This document shows positions 51,801 through 62,850 of a stretch of DNA of 64,000 nucleotides, in pieces. The translations under genes were made by a program, and so were the position numbers. Origin of the DNA: Archilochus colubris. Taxonomy: Eukaryota; Chordata; Aves; Apodiformes; Trochilidae. The DNA lies in assembly GCA_023079485.1 (NCBI GenBank), contig CM041097.1, positions 17,467,158 to 17,531,157 on the forward strand, read 5' to 3'. The notes below the pieces were generated by a model. That model was not told the origin of the DNA, searched no databases, and saw only the letters and a program-made list of their open reading frames with translations. Within the stretch, counting starts at the first letter, position 1. Each line of letters opens with the position of its first letter.

Positions 51801-53090
51801 GTCAATAAAATGAAAGAAGGGAGTAGAAGGAAAAGAACCCCCATTTCTTCCTTAAACTTTTAGAAGCTTAAATCTCAGAGGAGATAATTTGAAAAATTAA
51901 ACAAGTTAATTTAGTGTCTTGGACTGGGTAAGGGTGTTATTTCTGCAGAGGGACAAGGCCAAGGGGGTGGCTGGCAGTGCTTTGCTGAATTCTGTATCAA
52001 CTCTGAAAAGGCCCCAGAATCCTCACCCCATTCCCCAGCTGGGATCCCACAATACTCACATCCCCCCCACCTCCCCAAACCAATCCCTTGCATTACAGTC
52101 TGCTGTGAAACACTTTTTAAAAAAAAATATTAAGCTGGGGAGGGGAAGGAGGGGGAGGAAGAAAAGAAAAGTCTCTCTATTGACTACAGCATCTCTAGCA
52201 CACATAATTCAAGGACTATAGCTGGTATGAATTGTGGGGTGGCTGGAAGAAGGGAGCTCTTTTTAATCCTTTTCCTTCAAAGAACCTCATCAGAAATAAA
52301 CTGCTCTTCAATTAGGCAAATCCTCAGCACATTTACTTTTGGCAAACCTAAATAACAACAAAATAACCCCCAATATTCTGAAGGAATGATCCAGGGAACA
52401 TGTGGTAAATAAAAGTTTAACAAATCCCTGGAGAGTTACCACCAACACTGAACGGGGCATTTCTTTCCTGAAGCATTTACAAATCAGATTCTCAAGACAA
52501 GATTTAAAAACAATCATTCAAAACCACACAGTAACAACCACTCAGGTGTTTCCTTTGGACTTATAATACCTAAACTTATATGTGAGCTTGATCAGGAGAG
52601 ACTGAAATGGAAGAACATAAGAACACACAGCTCACAGGCAACTAGTTCAGAGAAGATAAATATATGCTGCTCTTTAAATATAACTTTAAATACAATTGCA
52701 CAAGTTTCTATTTTATGGTAATTTGAGACCCCAATTTGACAGTCTTGTATGTACCACACACCACCTCCCTATAAAATACACATATAGAAAGGTATTCGAG
52801 TTCTTGGTTAAAGCAAGGTTACCAGAATGAGCCCATTTCCAAAAAAAATGCAATTTAAACCAGAAAATAAAGGGCTTGTAATAAGAAGGCTATTTGACTG
52901 TTTATTTTATAATTCTCAGTGAATGGGTGTAGCATAAAGCTATGATTATTTTCCTGCAGTCATAATGTGTGTGATTTAGAGCATGTTTAGGGGAAAATGT
53001 TAACCAACATAGAGGTCTGTAAATGGATCAAGAATTTGGGCACAAAAAGGCAGCACACTTCTGCTAACCCACATCCAGTCTTCTCTGCAA
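51801..53090. other. Noncoding filler
   Basis: AT-rich to mixed. A G/A-rich run lies near 52137-52170. No gene or named repeat is recognised. Confidence 0.4.
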
Positions 53091-53146
53091 CTTCATTTGC
53101 TGTTCATAGTTCACTGCAAACGAGTGAAGCTGTCCCTAATGCCACA

Positions 53147-53201
53147 CAAATTTGGATATCAGCTGTCCTATGCAAATTTGACTCTAATTACGTATGCATT
53201 A
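53147..53201. promoter_or_regulatory. Candidate enhancer core: octamer, E-box, homeodomain sites
   Basis: The palindrome CAAATTTG occurs twice (53147-53154 and 53173-53180). Between and after them lie GATATC, the E-box CAGCTG, a perfect octamer ATGCAAAT (53170-53177) and TAATTACGTATGCATTA (53185-53201). Such packing of POU, bHLH and homeodomain sites within 55 bases is typical of neural or mesodermal enhancers. Function is inferred from motifs only. Confidence 0.3.
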
Positions 53202-53307
53202 CTGAGCTATGAAATAAGTCAGTGTGTTGTGGTATGTGAATACACATCCAGCTCTTGTTTTTGAGCATAATAGTTTTCAGTGTCTGCTGAGTGTTCATAT
53301 CCTGTGG

Positions 53308-53389
53308 TCTTTTTTTTTTTTTTTCTTCCCCATTTTCCTTTCTATCCTGTAGACTTTTCCTCCCCCCCTCCTCCTTTTCTTTTTTTTTT
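53308..53389 (+). repeat. Polypyrimidine low-complexity region
   Basis: A 15-base T run continues into C/T-only sequence to 53331. A second C/T tract runs from 53354 to 53389 (TTTTCC, C7, TCCTCC, T-run). About 20 mixed bases separate them. The tract could form triplex DNA. Confidence 0.85.
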
Positions 53390-53399
53390 AAACAAGACC

Positions 53400-54970
53400 T
53401 CTTTTCCAATTAAGAAAAAAAATACATAAATTAAGACAGTATTTTTAAAAAGCTGTTCCTAAAAGCTGTATGAATTCCAGCCACAGAGAGATCTGAAGTA
53501 AAAGCCAAAGACTATTATTTTATATTATGTAATGAACTAGCTTTAAAAAGGTTGAACAATAAACAAACAACTACTCGAAACGTTTTTGTGAGCTAATTAT
53601 GTGCCAAGCAAGAAGTAATTTTATCCTTATACCCACATTTAATGTTTTGGGCACTTCTATTTCACGTCCCTTGACACCTTCTCCAATAATCCATCTACTT
53701 TATATTGGAAAGCCTCACATGAATAAAACTTTATGGCACTACAGGCATTTAGCCTTCCACTGACATTCCTGGCCTGTTCAATTCTGCAATTCAATCAAAA
53801 TCAAATCTCAAAATCCTCTTGTCAGCCAGCACTGCTTTCATATGCCAGAGCCCTGTGTAAGGATAACTGCATCCAATCTTTCCCCCGAGCAGTGCTTATA
53901 TTGTTTTATTACAGTTCAATGAGTGGAGTTCAAAATTACATGCAGCTGCCTACTACTGTGGTCTGTCTGTGTTACGCATGGACACAAGTATTGCCCACCA
54001 GGCTTGAAATCATTCACTTACTGGGCTGCTAAGAGAGACTGTGAGCACTTCATTGTATGGAGGAACATCCTGCCTGCTAGATCTAAAGAGGGTGATGTTA
54101 GCAGATCAGTCCCTTTTATAAAAGGGATTGCCAGAGCCCTGTGAAATGCAACTCAAACGGGCTGGATGTTAAGCATTGTGGCCACTGCACATAAAAGCCA
54201 AGATAAACCTCAACATGCACACTACTCATTCTCAGAAAGCTTGGGAGGGAAGATAAAGGACTGAGGAATAAAAGGCATCTCACTGAGTTTTTTTTTATAT
54301 GTGCTTTAAATGATGAAGCTTCATTTAGATGATTTTTATCTTTCTCACCCCCCAAAAATCTTCACGCCGAAACAAAAGGCTGCAACACAAAGCTCATTAA
54401 GTACAATTTAATCAGATGAACAATGCAGAAACTCCAAATCCAATAGCTTAAAAACTCCTGATTGCACCAGCTCCTTTACAGGAGGGAGAGCCAGCATCAA
54501 CCCAGGCAGGATTCCCATCCCACACTCACTGGGGACTGGAGGTAAAGAGAGGGGCAAGATGCTCCCTCCTGGGCTGGGAAGCAGCAATAGCCGTGAGCCC
54601 AGAGGGAAGGGATCCACCTGCATGGACACTGCCCAGCCAGGGACCAGCAAACTCTCCTGAAGCCCCAGTAGCTGACAGCAGCATGCTCCTGCCCAGCACT
54701 TGTGAAATTACACCAGCAGCACAAGCAACACAAGGTCCCCACAAGTTAACCCATCACCCACTGCACTGGTGTTTAGTGATCGTTTTCACTTGGATTTCCA
54801 TCAGCATTTCAAAGTATTACACCAGGAAGCATAATCAAAAAAGAAAAAAAAAAAAGCACCTTTTATCAAAGGGTATTCATCAAATATTCTACCATGACTA
54901 AATTCTGTAAAGACTAACAAGTGAGAAAACAGGGGCAACAGGCAGCCAGACATCCTGCTGAGAAAAAGCT
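53400..54970. other. Noncoding filler
   Basis: 53400-53720 is AT-rich. 54430-54760 is GC-richer with overlapping minus-strand chance frames. A 12-base A run lies near 54845. No gene is recognised. Confidence 0.4.
54110..54127. repeat. Perfect 18-bp palindrome
   Basis: TCCCTTTTA joined directly to TAAAAGGGA gives a spacer-free palindrome with a TTTTATAAAA centre. It could be a symmetric binding site or a chance palindrome. No partner element is nearby. Confidence 0.8.
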
Positions 54971-54973
54971 CTC

Positions 54974-55032
54974 TTGGAGATGAACCCGTTACCTTTCAAC
55001 ACACAGGGCTGAGAACCAAGCTAACCACACAA
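54974..55032 (-). mobile_element. tRNA-Ile-like sequence, possible SINE head remnant
   Basis: Read on the minus strand, GGTTAGCTTGGTT (ending at 55026 in + coordinates) resembles the tRNA-Ile A-box region (GGTTAGCTCAGTTGG). About 40 bases later AAGGTAACGGGTTCATCTCC resembles its T-arm/B-box (AAGGTCGCGGGTTCGATCCC). The A-to-B spacing is some 8 bases shorter than in the tRNA and the cloverleaf cannot close, so it is not a working tRNA gene. tRNA-Ile-derived SINEs with CR1-like tails are known from zebra finch, but I see no CR1-like tail here. It could be chance similarity. Confidence 0.35.
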
Positions 55033-56400
55033 CAAACCACTGACCTCTGACAGCAGCACTGAACAGCCTGCCCACAAATCAAGCCTGCACTCCTTTTTTC
55101 CAAAAACTGAGCAAGACAAAAAGGGGGCTCAGCTGGTGTGCAACTGCCCACAGGATGGGTCTGTGGGAGCAAACCCAGTGGTGAGGCTGCTCAGAATTTG
55201 GGACTTTTAACAGTTTTCATTCCAAACTTATGGGGATCCCTGTGTGTGCATCCTAGGGGTGTGTGTTCATCGATTTCTACATCCACAAAGCTTGGACAGA
55301 GGGGAATTTACAGCAATCACTGATCCTGGACTCCCCAGATTTTGCTCCTCCAATACAGAGCCACTGGGACACAGCCCAGGAGATGCAGCTTTGAGTTCCT
55401 GTCCCTGCCAAGGGTTTGTGGTGGGACAGTCACGTCTCCTTTATGTCTTTTTATTGTACAATGACAGATCTGGGGACTCTTCACCAAACCTTAGGGTGCC
55501 AGGATCACTGCCATTTGAGCAACCCCCTTCCCATCCCCTGAAGACATCTTTCTGCACAAAACCAACAGGAGCTGAGGACTGTGTTATGGGAGCACAGAAG
55601 CTCTGGAGGAGTTCCTGCAAAGCTGCCCACAACAGCCCTGACCCCAGACACCCCGAGCACTCAGAATGGACACAGAAACCCTCAGAGCAAACCCCAGCTG
55701 CCATCTGTTAGGGATACAAATGAGGACAAGCAAGGATTTTTGCTGAGGAAGGCAGGTGAGGAGCAATGAAACCTCCATCAGCCTGCAAACCAGGCTTCTC
55801 AGCTCCACATCCAGCTCTTCCATGGCCAAGAGACCAGGCTTTGGGCTGCAACTTGCAGCTTTTGGGTGTTCTGTAGCCAGTGTCACAGCTCCCCGAGGTG
55901 CTACAGGCATACAGGGACACCTATACAACATGACAACACACGTGCACACATCAACCAACCCTCGGGCCAAGGAGGTGCCTGAATCCCACCAAGGACCAAA
56001 TTTGGCCAGCAAAAAGCAAACAAAACCTCAGCAGGCAGTCAGCAGAGGGACCTGCTGACGAACAGCAGATATTGTCCCTGTCAACGTGCAGCTACATTAT
56101 CAACTTGATAGAATCCAAAATTGGAGGCAAACTCCCCGGGCACGTTGCTGGGGCCAAGAGGGGGGAAAAACCGTCTCGCTCCACATGTACACTCGTGGGA
56201 AGTGACAAAGTCTCACGTCTGCCTGGCACCCAAAATATATGTAGCAGCCTCTAGATAGCAAAGCAAGGAGATGCACCCAGCACGAGCCCTGGTGCAGCTC
56301 AGTCATTCATGGTGATGCTGTGCCCAGAGCTTGGCTGGAAAGCCAAAGGGATGAGAGAAGCAAATGAGGAGCCACAGCCCCAAACCACCCCCTTTTATCA
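55033..56400. other. GC-richer noncoding segment
   Basis: Frames of 155 codons (55244-55711, +) and 142 codons (55584-56012, minus) overlap on opposite strands. Neither has a domain, and the region lacks a CpG island. I read them as chance frames in GC-rich DNA. Confidence 0.4.
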
Positions 56401-56404
56401 CCAG

Positions 56405-56610
56405 CATCTCAGTATTTACTGTAACACATGTGACTTAGTGAAGGCCTGGATTAATTAAATGAACTCCTCCATTAATCAATCAATCAATCCGGCACAGAGC
56501 AGTTGAAATATTGAATTACTTAAGAGCAGCATCTTTATATAGGACTTTTAAAGGTCTGCTCTGGAGGACCTTATCCCTGATAATTACATTTCAGCCTCAC
56601 ATCATGGAGA
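56405..56610. promoter_or_regulatory. Candidate homeodomain-rich regulatory patch
   Basis: This AT-rich patch between GC-richer flanks holds GGATTAATTAAATGAAC, a short ATCA-tetramer repeat with four ATCAATC-like PBX/HOX words (56474-56490), GAATTACTTAAG and TGATAATTACATT. The abrupt composition change and motif density suggest a conserved element. Pattern-based only. Confidence 0.25.
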
Positions 56611-56614
56611 GGAG

Positions 56615-57750
56615 CATAAGAAATCTCAGAAGAGGCCCTGAGACTGCAAGAGCAGAAGTGTTGGCAGCCCCAAGAAACACCAACTACTGCCTTGGGAAAC
56701 ACTGCCCCATCCAAGGGGGCCAGCCAGTCTCTACAGAAACAAACATCCCCCCTTATACCACCCCTGAAAACACCTCTCCAGATGCTGAGCACTCCTGCTT
56801 CTTCAATCCAGACCCCTGATCAATTAATAAGAATTAAGACCAGGATTGCCCAAGCCTCAGGCAGGGCTCACATCCAGCTGGCAGAGCTGGAAGGGGGAAG
56901 GAGGGAAATGGGACCAGGTGCTGGTACTTTGGGATCACCTCAATGCACACATGATAGTTGTAAAGCCTGTAAAGTCAGTAAAAGTTCTCTGATGTTATAC
57001 ATGGTGAAATTCAGGCAGAAAGAGCTGAAACACACTGTCCCAAGATGAGCACTAGTGAGAATATCAGTAATAAAATACCAATTTCCCATCATCCTGAAAG
57101 CCAGGCACAGAAACTGCTGAAGTGATCAATTTTGTCATCTGTGGGTCCACTTGAACCAGTATATTTGGACAAAAAAATGGGAGAAATGAATTCTACCTTT
57201 CTTTCTGTCTTCATTCCAGTTTGGATGAGACTGGTGTAGCTACACCCATCAGTGGGAGAAAAAACAACAGAAAAAAACACCAAAACTAATCCACCCAAGT
57301 AACCATTCCAATTACTAAAAAAACCTTATTACAAAAAACTTTTCACAGAGCACGAGAATTGCTGCTTCCCTTAGACAATACAAAATAAAACTTCACAAAG
57401 CTCCCCCTCAAAAAACAGCCCTGATCCATCTAGCCAAAAATATTTACCTTTAGCACATCTTCCCCTGCCCCCAGCATTTAAATTTCAGCTAAAAAGTTTG
57501 CAAGAGTCTGGCTTTGGTGGTGAGAACCTCTTCTGTGCTTGCTCTTCTGTCTCCAGCCCTCTCCATCACCCCCACATCCCCTGCCCTGAGCAGGGATCTT
57601 GGTCAAGTGCATGGATTTCCCTGACTGCTTCTCCCAGATACAAAAGAACAGAGTAAGAGCCTTGAGATCTGGTGGTAAAACAGGGGACACAGGACCCAGA
57701 ATCAAATAAAAACACAGCAGTAAGAACACATACTACAGTACTCAAAAATC
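56615..57750. other. Noncoding filler
   Basis: No gene or repeat family is recognised. Frames under 120 codons overlap in several registers. Confidence 0.45.
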
Positions 57751-57754
57751 ACTA

Positions 57755-57770
57755 TTTTTTTTTTTTTTTT
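57755..57770 (-). repeat. T16 homopolymer
   Basis: This is a sixteen-base T run. A-rich low-complexity sequence follows at about 57788-57808. Confidence 0.9.
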
Positions 57771-57809
57771 GGCAAAGACAATACAGAAAAAGGAAAAAAA
57801 AAAGGAAAA

Positions 57810-59205
57810 CTTATTACAAGCCATAAATGTGGGATGGCAGAGCATGTTAACATATTGCTGTACATCCTTTACAGAACTGCATCCAAAGCTATATTAAAAT
57901 AACGTTAAGGTTGCAAAAACCAGGCAACAAAGTTGGCAACATCAACATGAAATCCTGATTTACACCTTCAGAAGGAGTCTTACGATCAAGTCTTCACTTA
58001 CACAATCATCTTTTTTTCTATGGGACTCCCAGCTAAGGTGCACTTAGGAAGCATTTCTTTTTACCTCCAGTAGCACACACCACTTATTTAGCACACACCA
58101 CCCAAAGTCAAGAATTACCAAGCTCCTTTTGACCCTGCCCCCAGTTCCCTCATCACATTATTAGGGTTTGTGAGATTAACAAAAATCTCCTCACCTCATA
58201 GAGAAGCTTGAGGGCATCACAACCATCTCCCTGGTAGGAAACTGAGGCAAAGCAAGAGGGAAGCTCTTGATCTCTGCTGGTTTGAGCTACCCAATAACTC
58301 CAGGCACCAATCTGAGGCCACCTGACTCGTGGTCTTTATGGATTCTGATGACCCCCATGTGCTAAAGACAGCCCCAACAGGCCTCAGCTGTGGTTGCAAA
58401 CCCAAGAGCGCTTCTGCAAAACTGGTCCCAGTTGGTGGGCAGACAGAAAGAAGGAACAGAGAACCATGTGGCAAGCTGGGAACACTTGGGTTTGGATGAC
58501 ATGCCAAAGCCCAAACAAGGCTTGTGGGTAAGAAAAGCAATAAAACAAAACATAAAAAACCCCACCACAACCCAAAACAGCATGATATCAAGAGAGTTTC
58601 ACATTTATGGTTTGGTTAAGGTGACCTGTGTCACCGTAATTTCCCAAATCTCATGTGGCAAATGGTATCATCTTGAAGGCTGTTTTCACACACACCTGTT
58701 TTTAATGTATGTCATTTCTAGAGAATGTTTTTCCTCTACCTTTAAGAAATGAGAATTGAAACAACAGCAAGAAGCAGCTTTAACCAGAGTGCAGTGAGGA
58801 GATGGCAACAAGAGACCCACACCCCAAGTCCCTACCACCAAAACCAACAGCATAATCACCTACTGCACCACACTGCTGGGGTCACTGGGGACTGCTAATG
58901 GCAGGGCAGGGTGGAGAGATCAGCTCCAAATTCTGAAGATCACTCCAACAACTCTGAAGTCTGATTTTTCCCATGAGGAGACCACAAGAAGTTCTCCAGT
59001 GCCCTTAAGAACTTGGTGACTCCAAAGCAACGTTTGGCTCAGTGAGGAACCAGGAGCTCCTGCTCCTCCTTGGGGTACCTTCTGTCAAGGTGGTCAAGCA
59101 GTGGCATCACCACTGCAAAAATGCCCATGTTTGCCAGACATCTCCCTGCTAAATACACTTCACATTTTTCACTACAGAGGCTCATACAGGGTGCCAGGTA
59201 CCCAA
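57810..59205. other. Noncoding filler
   Basis: Mixed sequence. The 124-codon minus frame at 58217-58591 has a hydrophobic run from a C/A-rich stretch but no domain. No RNA or transposon is recognised. Confidence 0.45.
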
Positions 59206-59208
59206 CGT

Positions 59209-59342
59209 GGCACTGCACAAGGAGGATGTTCAGGTACTCTGGGACTTGATATCCCCCACCAGACCTCAGCAGCACGGCACTGCCCAAGAAGGATGCTCAG
59301 GTACTCTGGGACTTGATTTCCCCCACCAGACCTCAGCAGAAC
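59209..59342. repeat. Tandem duplication of a 67-bp unit
   Basis: Two adjacent 67-base units (59209-59275 and 59276-59342) both start with GGCACTGC and share AGGTACTCTGGGACTTGAT and CCCCCACCAGACCTCAGCAG. I count five differences, so 62 of 67 positions match. The unit length is not a multiple of three, so each strand reads the two copies in different frames, which argues against coding. The close match suggests a fairly recent duplication. Confidence 0.9.
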
Positions 59343-59349
59343 CCTCTGG

Positions 59350-61190
59350 GCTTGGTGAGTGCCATGCAGCTGCCCTGGCTTCCCCTGGCTGGTGACAACT
59401 CCTCTGCACCACCCGCATGGAGACACTGCAGCTCTGTTAAAAATACATCCACACATACATATGCATCCATACATTAAAAAAGAAGAATTCTTTACATGGC
59501 AACGAGCTGTGCTGTCATCCCTGTCCATTATGTGCCCATTTGGGTTTGCTCAGGCAGCTTCAGAGATCTGGTAAAATCAAATGGGTGCTCTCTGAAGACT
59601 CACTAAAGGCTCAGCACCTTAATTTCCAAATTTTAGAGGAAGTCACAGGTGTTGTTCAAAAGCAGCAGCGTGTCTCAGTTTTGCCAAGTACCTAAATGGT
59701 ATTTATTGTGCTGCACTGATACCCAGCAACTACCAAGCATCACATTTTTACCCTGACCGGTGGCACTCCGCATCCTCCCCAAAAATTTGCACTTTCTTCT
59801 CTTTCAAAGACTCCCCTACAATGCATTGACAGACCATACACAGGCTCATTAGCACCCAGTAGATATATATTCTCTTACAAAGCATGAGATTGACTTTTAC
59901 CAAGTATGTATTTACTTCTTCTTAAAGAAAAAATTTGGGAGCGTTGCTGTTTTATATCAGAGTCAAGCAGGCTTCTGAAACAGGTGAGCAAACCAAAAAT
60001 ACAATTGAAATCCATCAGCAAAATAAAAAAACAACTGAGGAAAGCTCGTGCTGCAGCAGCTCTGACTGAAGGGAGCTGCAAAAGCCCAAAGGAAGGAGTT
60101 AACCTTTGTTGAAACAGCATCAAACAGTGGCTGCTGCTGCTCCTGCTTTGGTTACTGCTGCAGCACCTCCAGACTCACACAGCACCAAGGGTCAAACCTA
60201 ACGTGCTGCCCTCTGAATGTGGGTAACAACTGACCTGAAAAAATCTGCTAGATTGAACAGGAAACTACAAGAGAATTATTTCTGAAATGTAAATGAGACG
60301 CTGCTGCTTTCATTTCATTACTGCTGTAGCACTGTGCTGAGATGAAGTTTCCATCTGTGATTTTCAGGACAGGGTATCAGACATTTCATTGGAAACTAGA
60401 GAGAGAAGTTACAATTTGTTTGGTTTATACAAATATTTCAGTCTCCCCTCGGACAGAGATAATTCAGTGCTTTGGGAAACAACCTCACAAGAAATCATCA
60501 GCTTTACCCCCACCATCCCCTGCTTTTTTCATTAATTTTTTAAGAAAAAACTTTCAGCAAGTTACATTTTGAAGTGGACTAAATAAAAAGACACTTTTGA
60601 CAAGGCCATGCTAAATATCAATCTTCTCTAAGCCCTCTGTATATTCTTGACTTCAACACATTACACAGCTTGTGGCACCAAGCCTCACAGTTTTGAACAC
60701 AGAAAAACATTTTTGAGTCTCTTCCTGTAAAATTCAGGGACTTCTGGATTATCTGTGAAATTTTTCATCCACATGCAAGAAACAGCACACCCAGCAAAAT
60801 TATTTCAAGCACTTGTTGTCTCTTTTTTTCACAACATTTTCACCATCAGCTGCACAAATTTATCAGCAAAAAATGCTGGAGTCAATGATGATGCAATTAA
60901 GGCTTTGATTACATGATGACAGCAAATCGATTTTAAAGCAGATTATATCAACAGTTGGGCAAAAGGAGAGACAGACATTATGGAAATCAGACCCTTTAAT
61001 ATCTTTAAGATTCCATAACCCCTGAGAGCATCTTTAATTCACCCTCTCTCATTCCAGACGCTCTCACAAAACCACCCGAAGTTATCACATTTGCCTCGCC
61101 CATCCGAACACGCTTCCTAAAATATGTGTTAAACCCAAAATAATACTTAAGAAATAATCCAAATTGCAAGTATTTCCCCACTAAGGTGAT
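59350..61190. other. Noncoding filler
   Basis: No gene is recognised. 60780-61000 is AT-rich and quiet. Frames are all under 90 codons. Confidence 0.45.
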
Positions 61191-61191
61191 A

Positions 61192-61240
61192 GTTAAAAAA
61201 AAAACAAACCAAAAAAAACCAAACAAAAAAACATTTTTAA
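61192..61240 (+). repeat. A/C low-complexity tract
   Basis: A runs are separated by single C or CC (ACAAACCAAAAAAAACC type words) for nearly 40 bases, with no G. Confidence 0.85.
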
Positions 61241-62540
61241 AGATCCCCAGGACAGAACCCAACACTTACTTCCACCGGACAGGCATGGTAAGTGCCTGGT
61301 GAATGCAAGCAGAGTGACACACAAGTATTTAAGACCAGGATTTGGCTTCAGATTCCATGTGAAGGCAGGAATAGGGAACTATTGTGCTGCCTGTTTTCTC
61401 ACAGCAGATCCCAACTAGCTTTGGCTATGGATCCAGCACCGCCAGCCAATTTCAAGGGGAAAAAAAAAAAAAAGAGCCTCCGACCCTTCCCTTTCTCTCC
61501 CTTTTTGTAATCTCTTGCAGGCACAAACGCTCCAGCAAGCAGCTCCCCTACCAGCCCAATATTTACACTAAACCACTAAAGGACTTTCTATTATAATGCT
61601 ATCTCATTGATACAAGATTACTCCTGAACCACATCAAACCCCGCAACACTGCGAAAGGCACAAACGCCGTCTCAAGAAAGAGGTGGCAGAGTGGATTATT
61701 TTAGTCTTCTCCTTTCAACGACACTTTTTAGATTTATGTAAAAAGTCATGAAACGCTACAGTAAGTGTTTCTCCCCTGGGGGCAACTTACTTCTCTATCT
61801 GGATTAAATGTACACACATAAACACTTGTGATACTGATTACATCCCTGAGAACACCCGATTCTTGCCGTTTCTTAATCCTACAAAACAAACTCACTTAAA
61901 AAAAAAAATTTCTAGATAATAACCAATTTCGTCGAACGTCTTTGAAACTCTTCAGAGATTTTCACCTGAGAATCAAAAAAAAGTGTTAAAACTCCTGCTT
62001 CTTTTAGCTCTCCTTTGTAAAAGATGCATGGATGTGAAAGCCCCAGCAGAACACAGCATTTGCTGTCTCCTCTGGTTGCAAAGAACATGAAAGAGTAACC
62101 AGACATTTTTATTCAAATGAAATTATACAAATTTTTTTTTTCTCTTTTTTCTTTTTCTTCAGCATGTAAAAACCCCACCCTATAATGAACGCAAGCTTAA
62201 AGCAATCTCTTCCAATGGACCATTTTACTTATTCTACAATTTCTTACCCAAATTACCCAGGTATAATTATTTTGACACTGTAATGAAAAGAAAATGAGAT
62301 TTGGGCACTGTGGGTTTATCTAATAACACTATTTCTTGCCAGACTTCACAGCACTGACAATCACAAAGAGCCCTGTCCATTCCAATAGGAAATATTTGAT
62401 TTTACTGTAGGAACATTATTTATTTTCACCAACTTGCTATTATCAGAAAGGATATGATAGCTGAATAATAAAAATGAAATCAAGAAATTCTGGTGTTTCA
62501 AGGCTTTATTTTTTTCTGCTCTCACTTTTGACATTTTCTT
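61241..62540. other. Noncoding filler, AT-rich
   Basis: A14 lies at 61460-61473, an A-run near 61898 and a T10 plus pyrimidine tract at 62132-62160. 62170-62540 is AT-rich and otherwise repeat-free. No gene is recognised. Confidence 0.4.
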
Positions 62541-62850
62541 CCCCTGGAGAGACAAGATAAAGTGCTGTCATAAATGGGTGACTTTTCTTGTCAAATGACA
62601 GATTTGATTCTCCATGGCAACCACAAATCAAGGTGCTAGTCTGAATTAAAGCTTCTCTTAAAAGGCGTCTTTATGTTTATAAAATGAATTTAAATTAAAT
62701 GGGTATTAGGTACAATTTTTTACCTCCATTTATTTACTGATTAAGGAGCTCTGTACTGTGTGGAGCATATTTGCATTTTAAGGAAAGACAACATATTGTA
62801 CTGGCAGATGCACAAACAAAGCAAGTTACAAGGTCATGCTACATATACTA
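62541..62850. promoter_or_regulatory. Candidate developmental enhancer
   Basis: This AT-rich stretch has no simple repeats and many motif-like words: GTCATAAA (HOX/CDX), GTCAAATGACAG (MEIS/TGIF TGACAG), TCCATGGCAACC (RFX-like half site, 62611-62622), CTGAATTAAAGC, GAATTTAAATTAAATG and an octamer ATTTGCAT (62769-62776). The density and lack of decay look like conserved noncoding sequence. Conservation has not been tested. Confidence 0.3.

Noticed and set aside
55244..56012. Pair of long opposed frames (155 and 142 codons)
   Set aside because: Opposed long frames in GC-rich sequence are typical shadows. No CpG island, domain or exon boundary supports a gene.
816..62776. Seven perfect octamers (816, 3502, 7535, 34267, 51038, 53170, 62769) as a window-wide signal
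   Set aside because: A few are expected by chance in 64 kb of AT-rich DNA on two strands. Only the one at 53170 and, less so, those at 3502 and 62769 sit in motif clusters.
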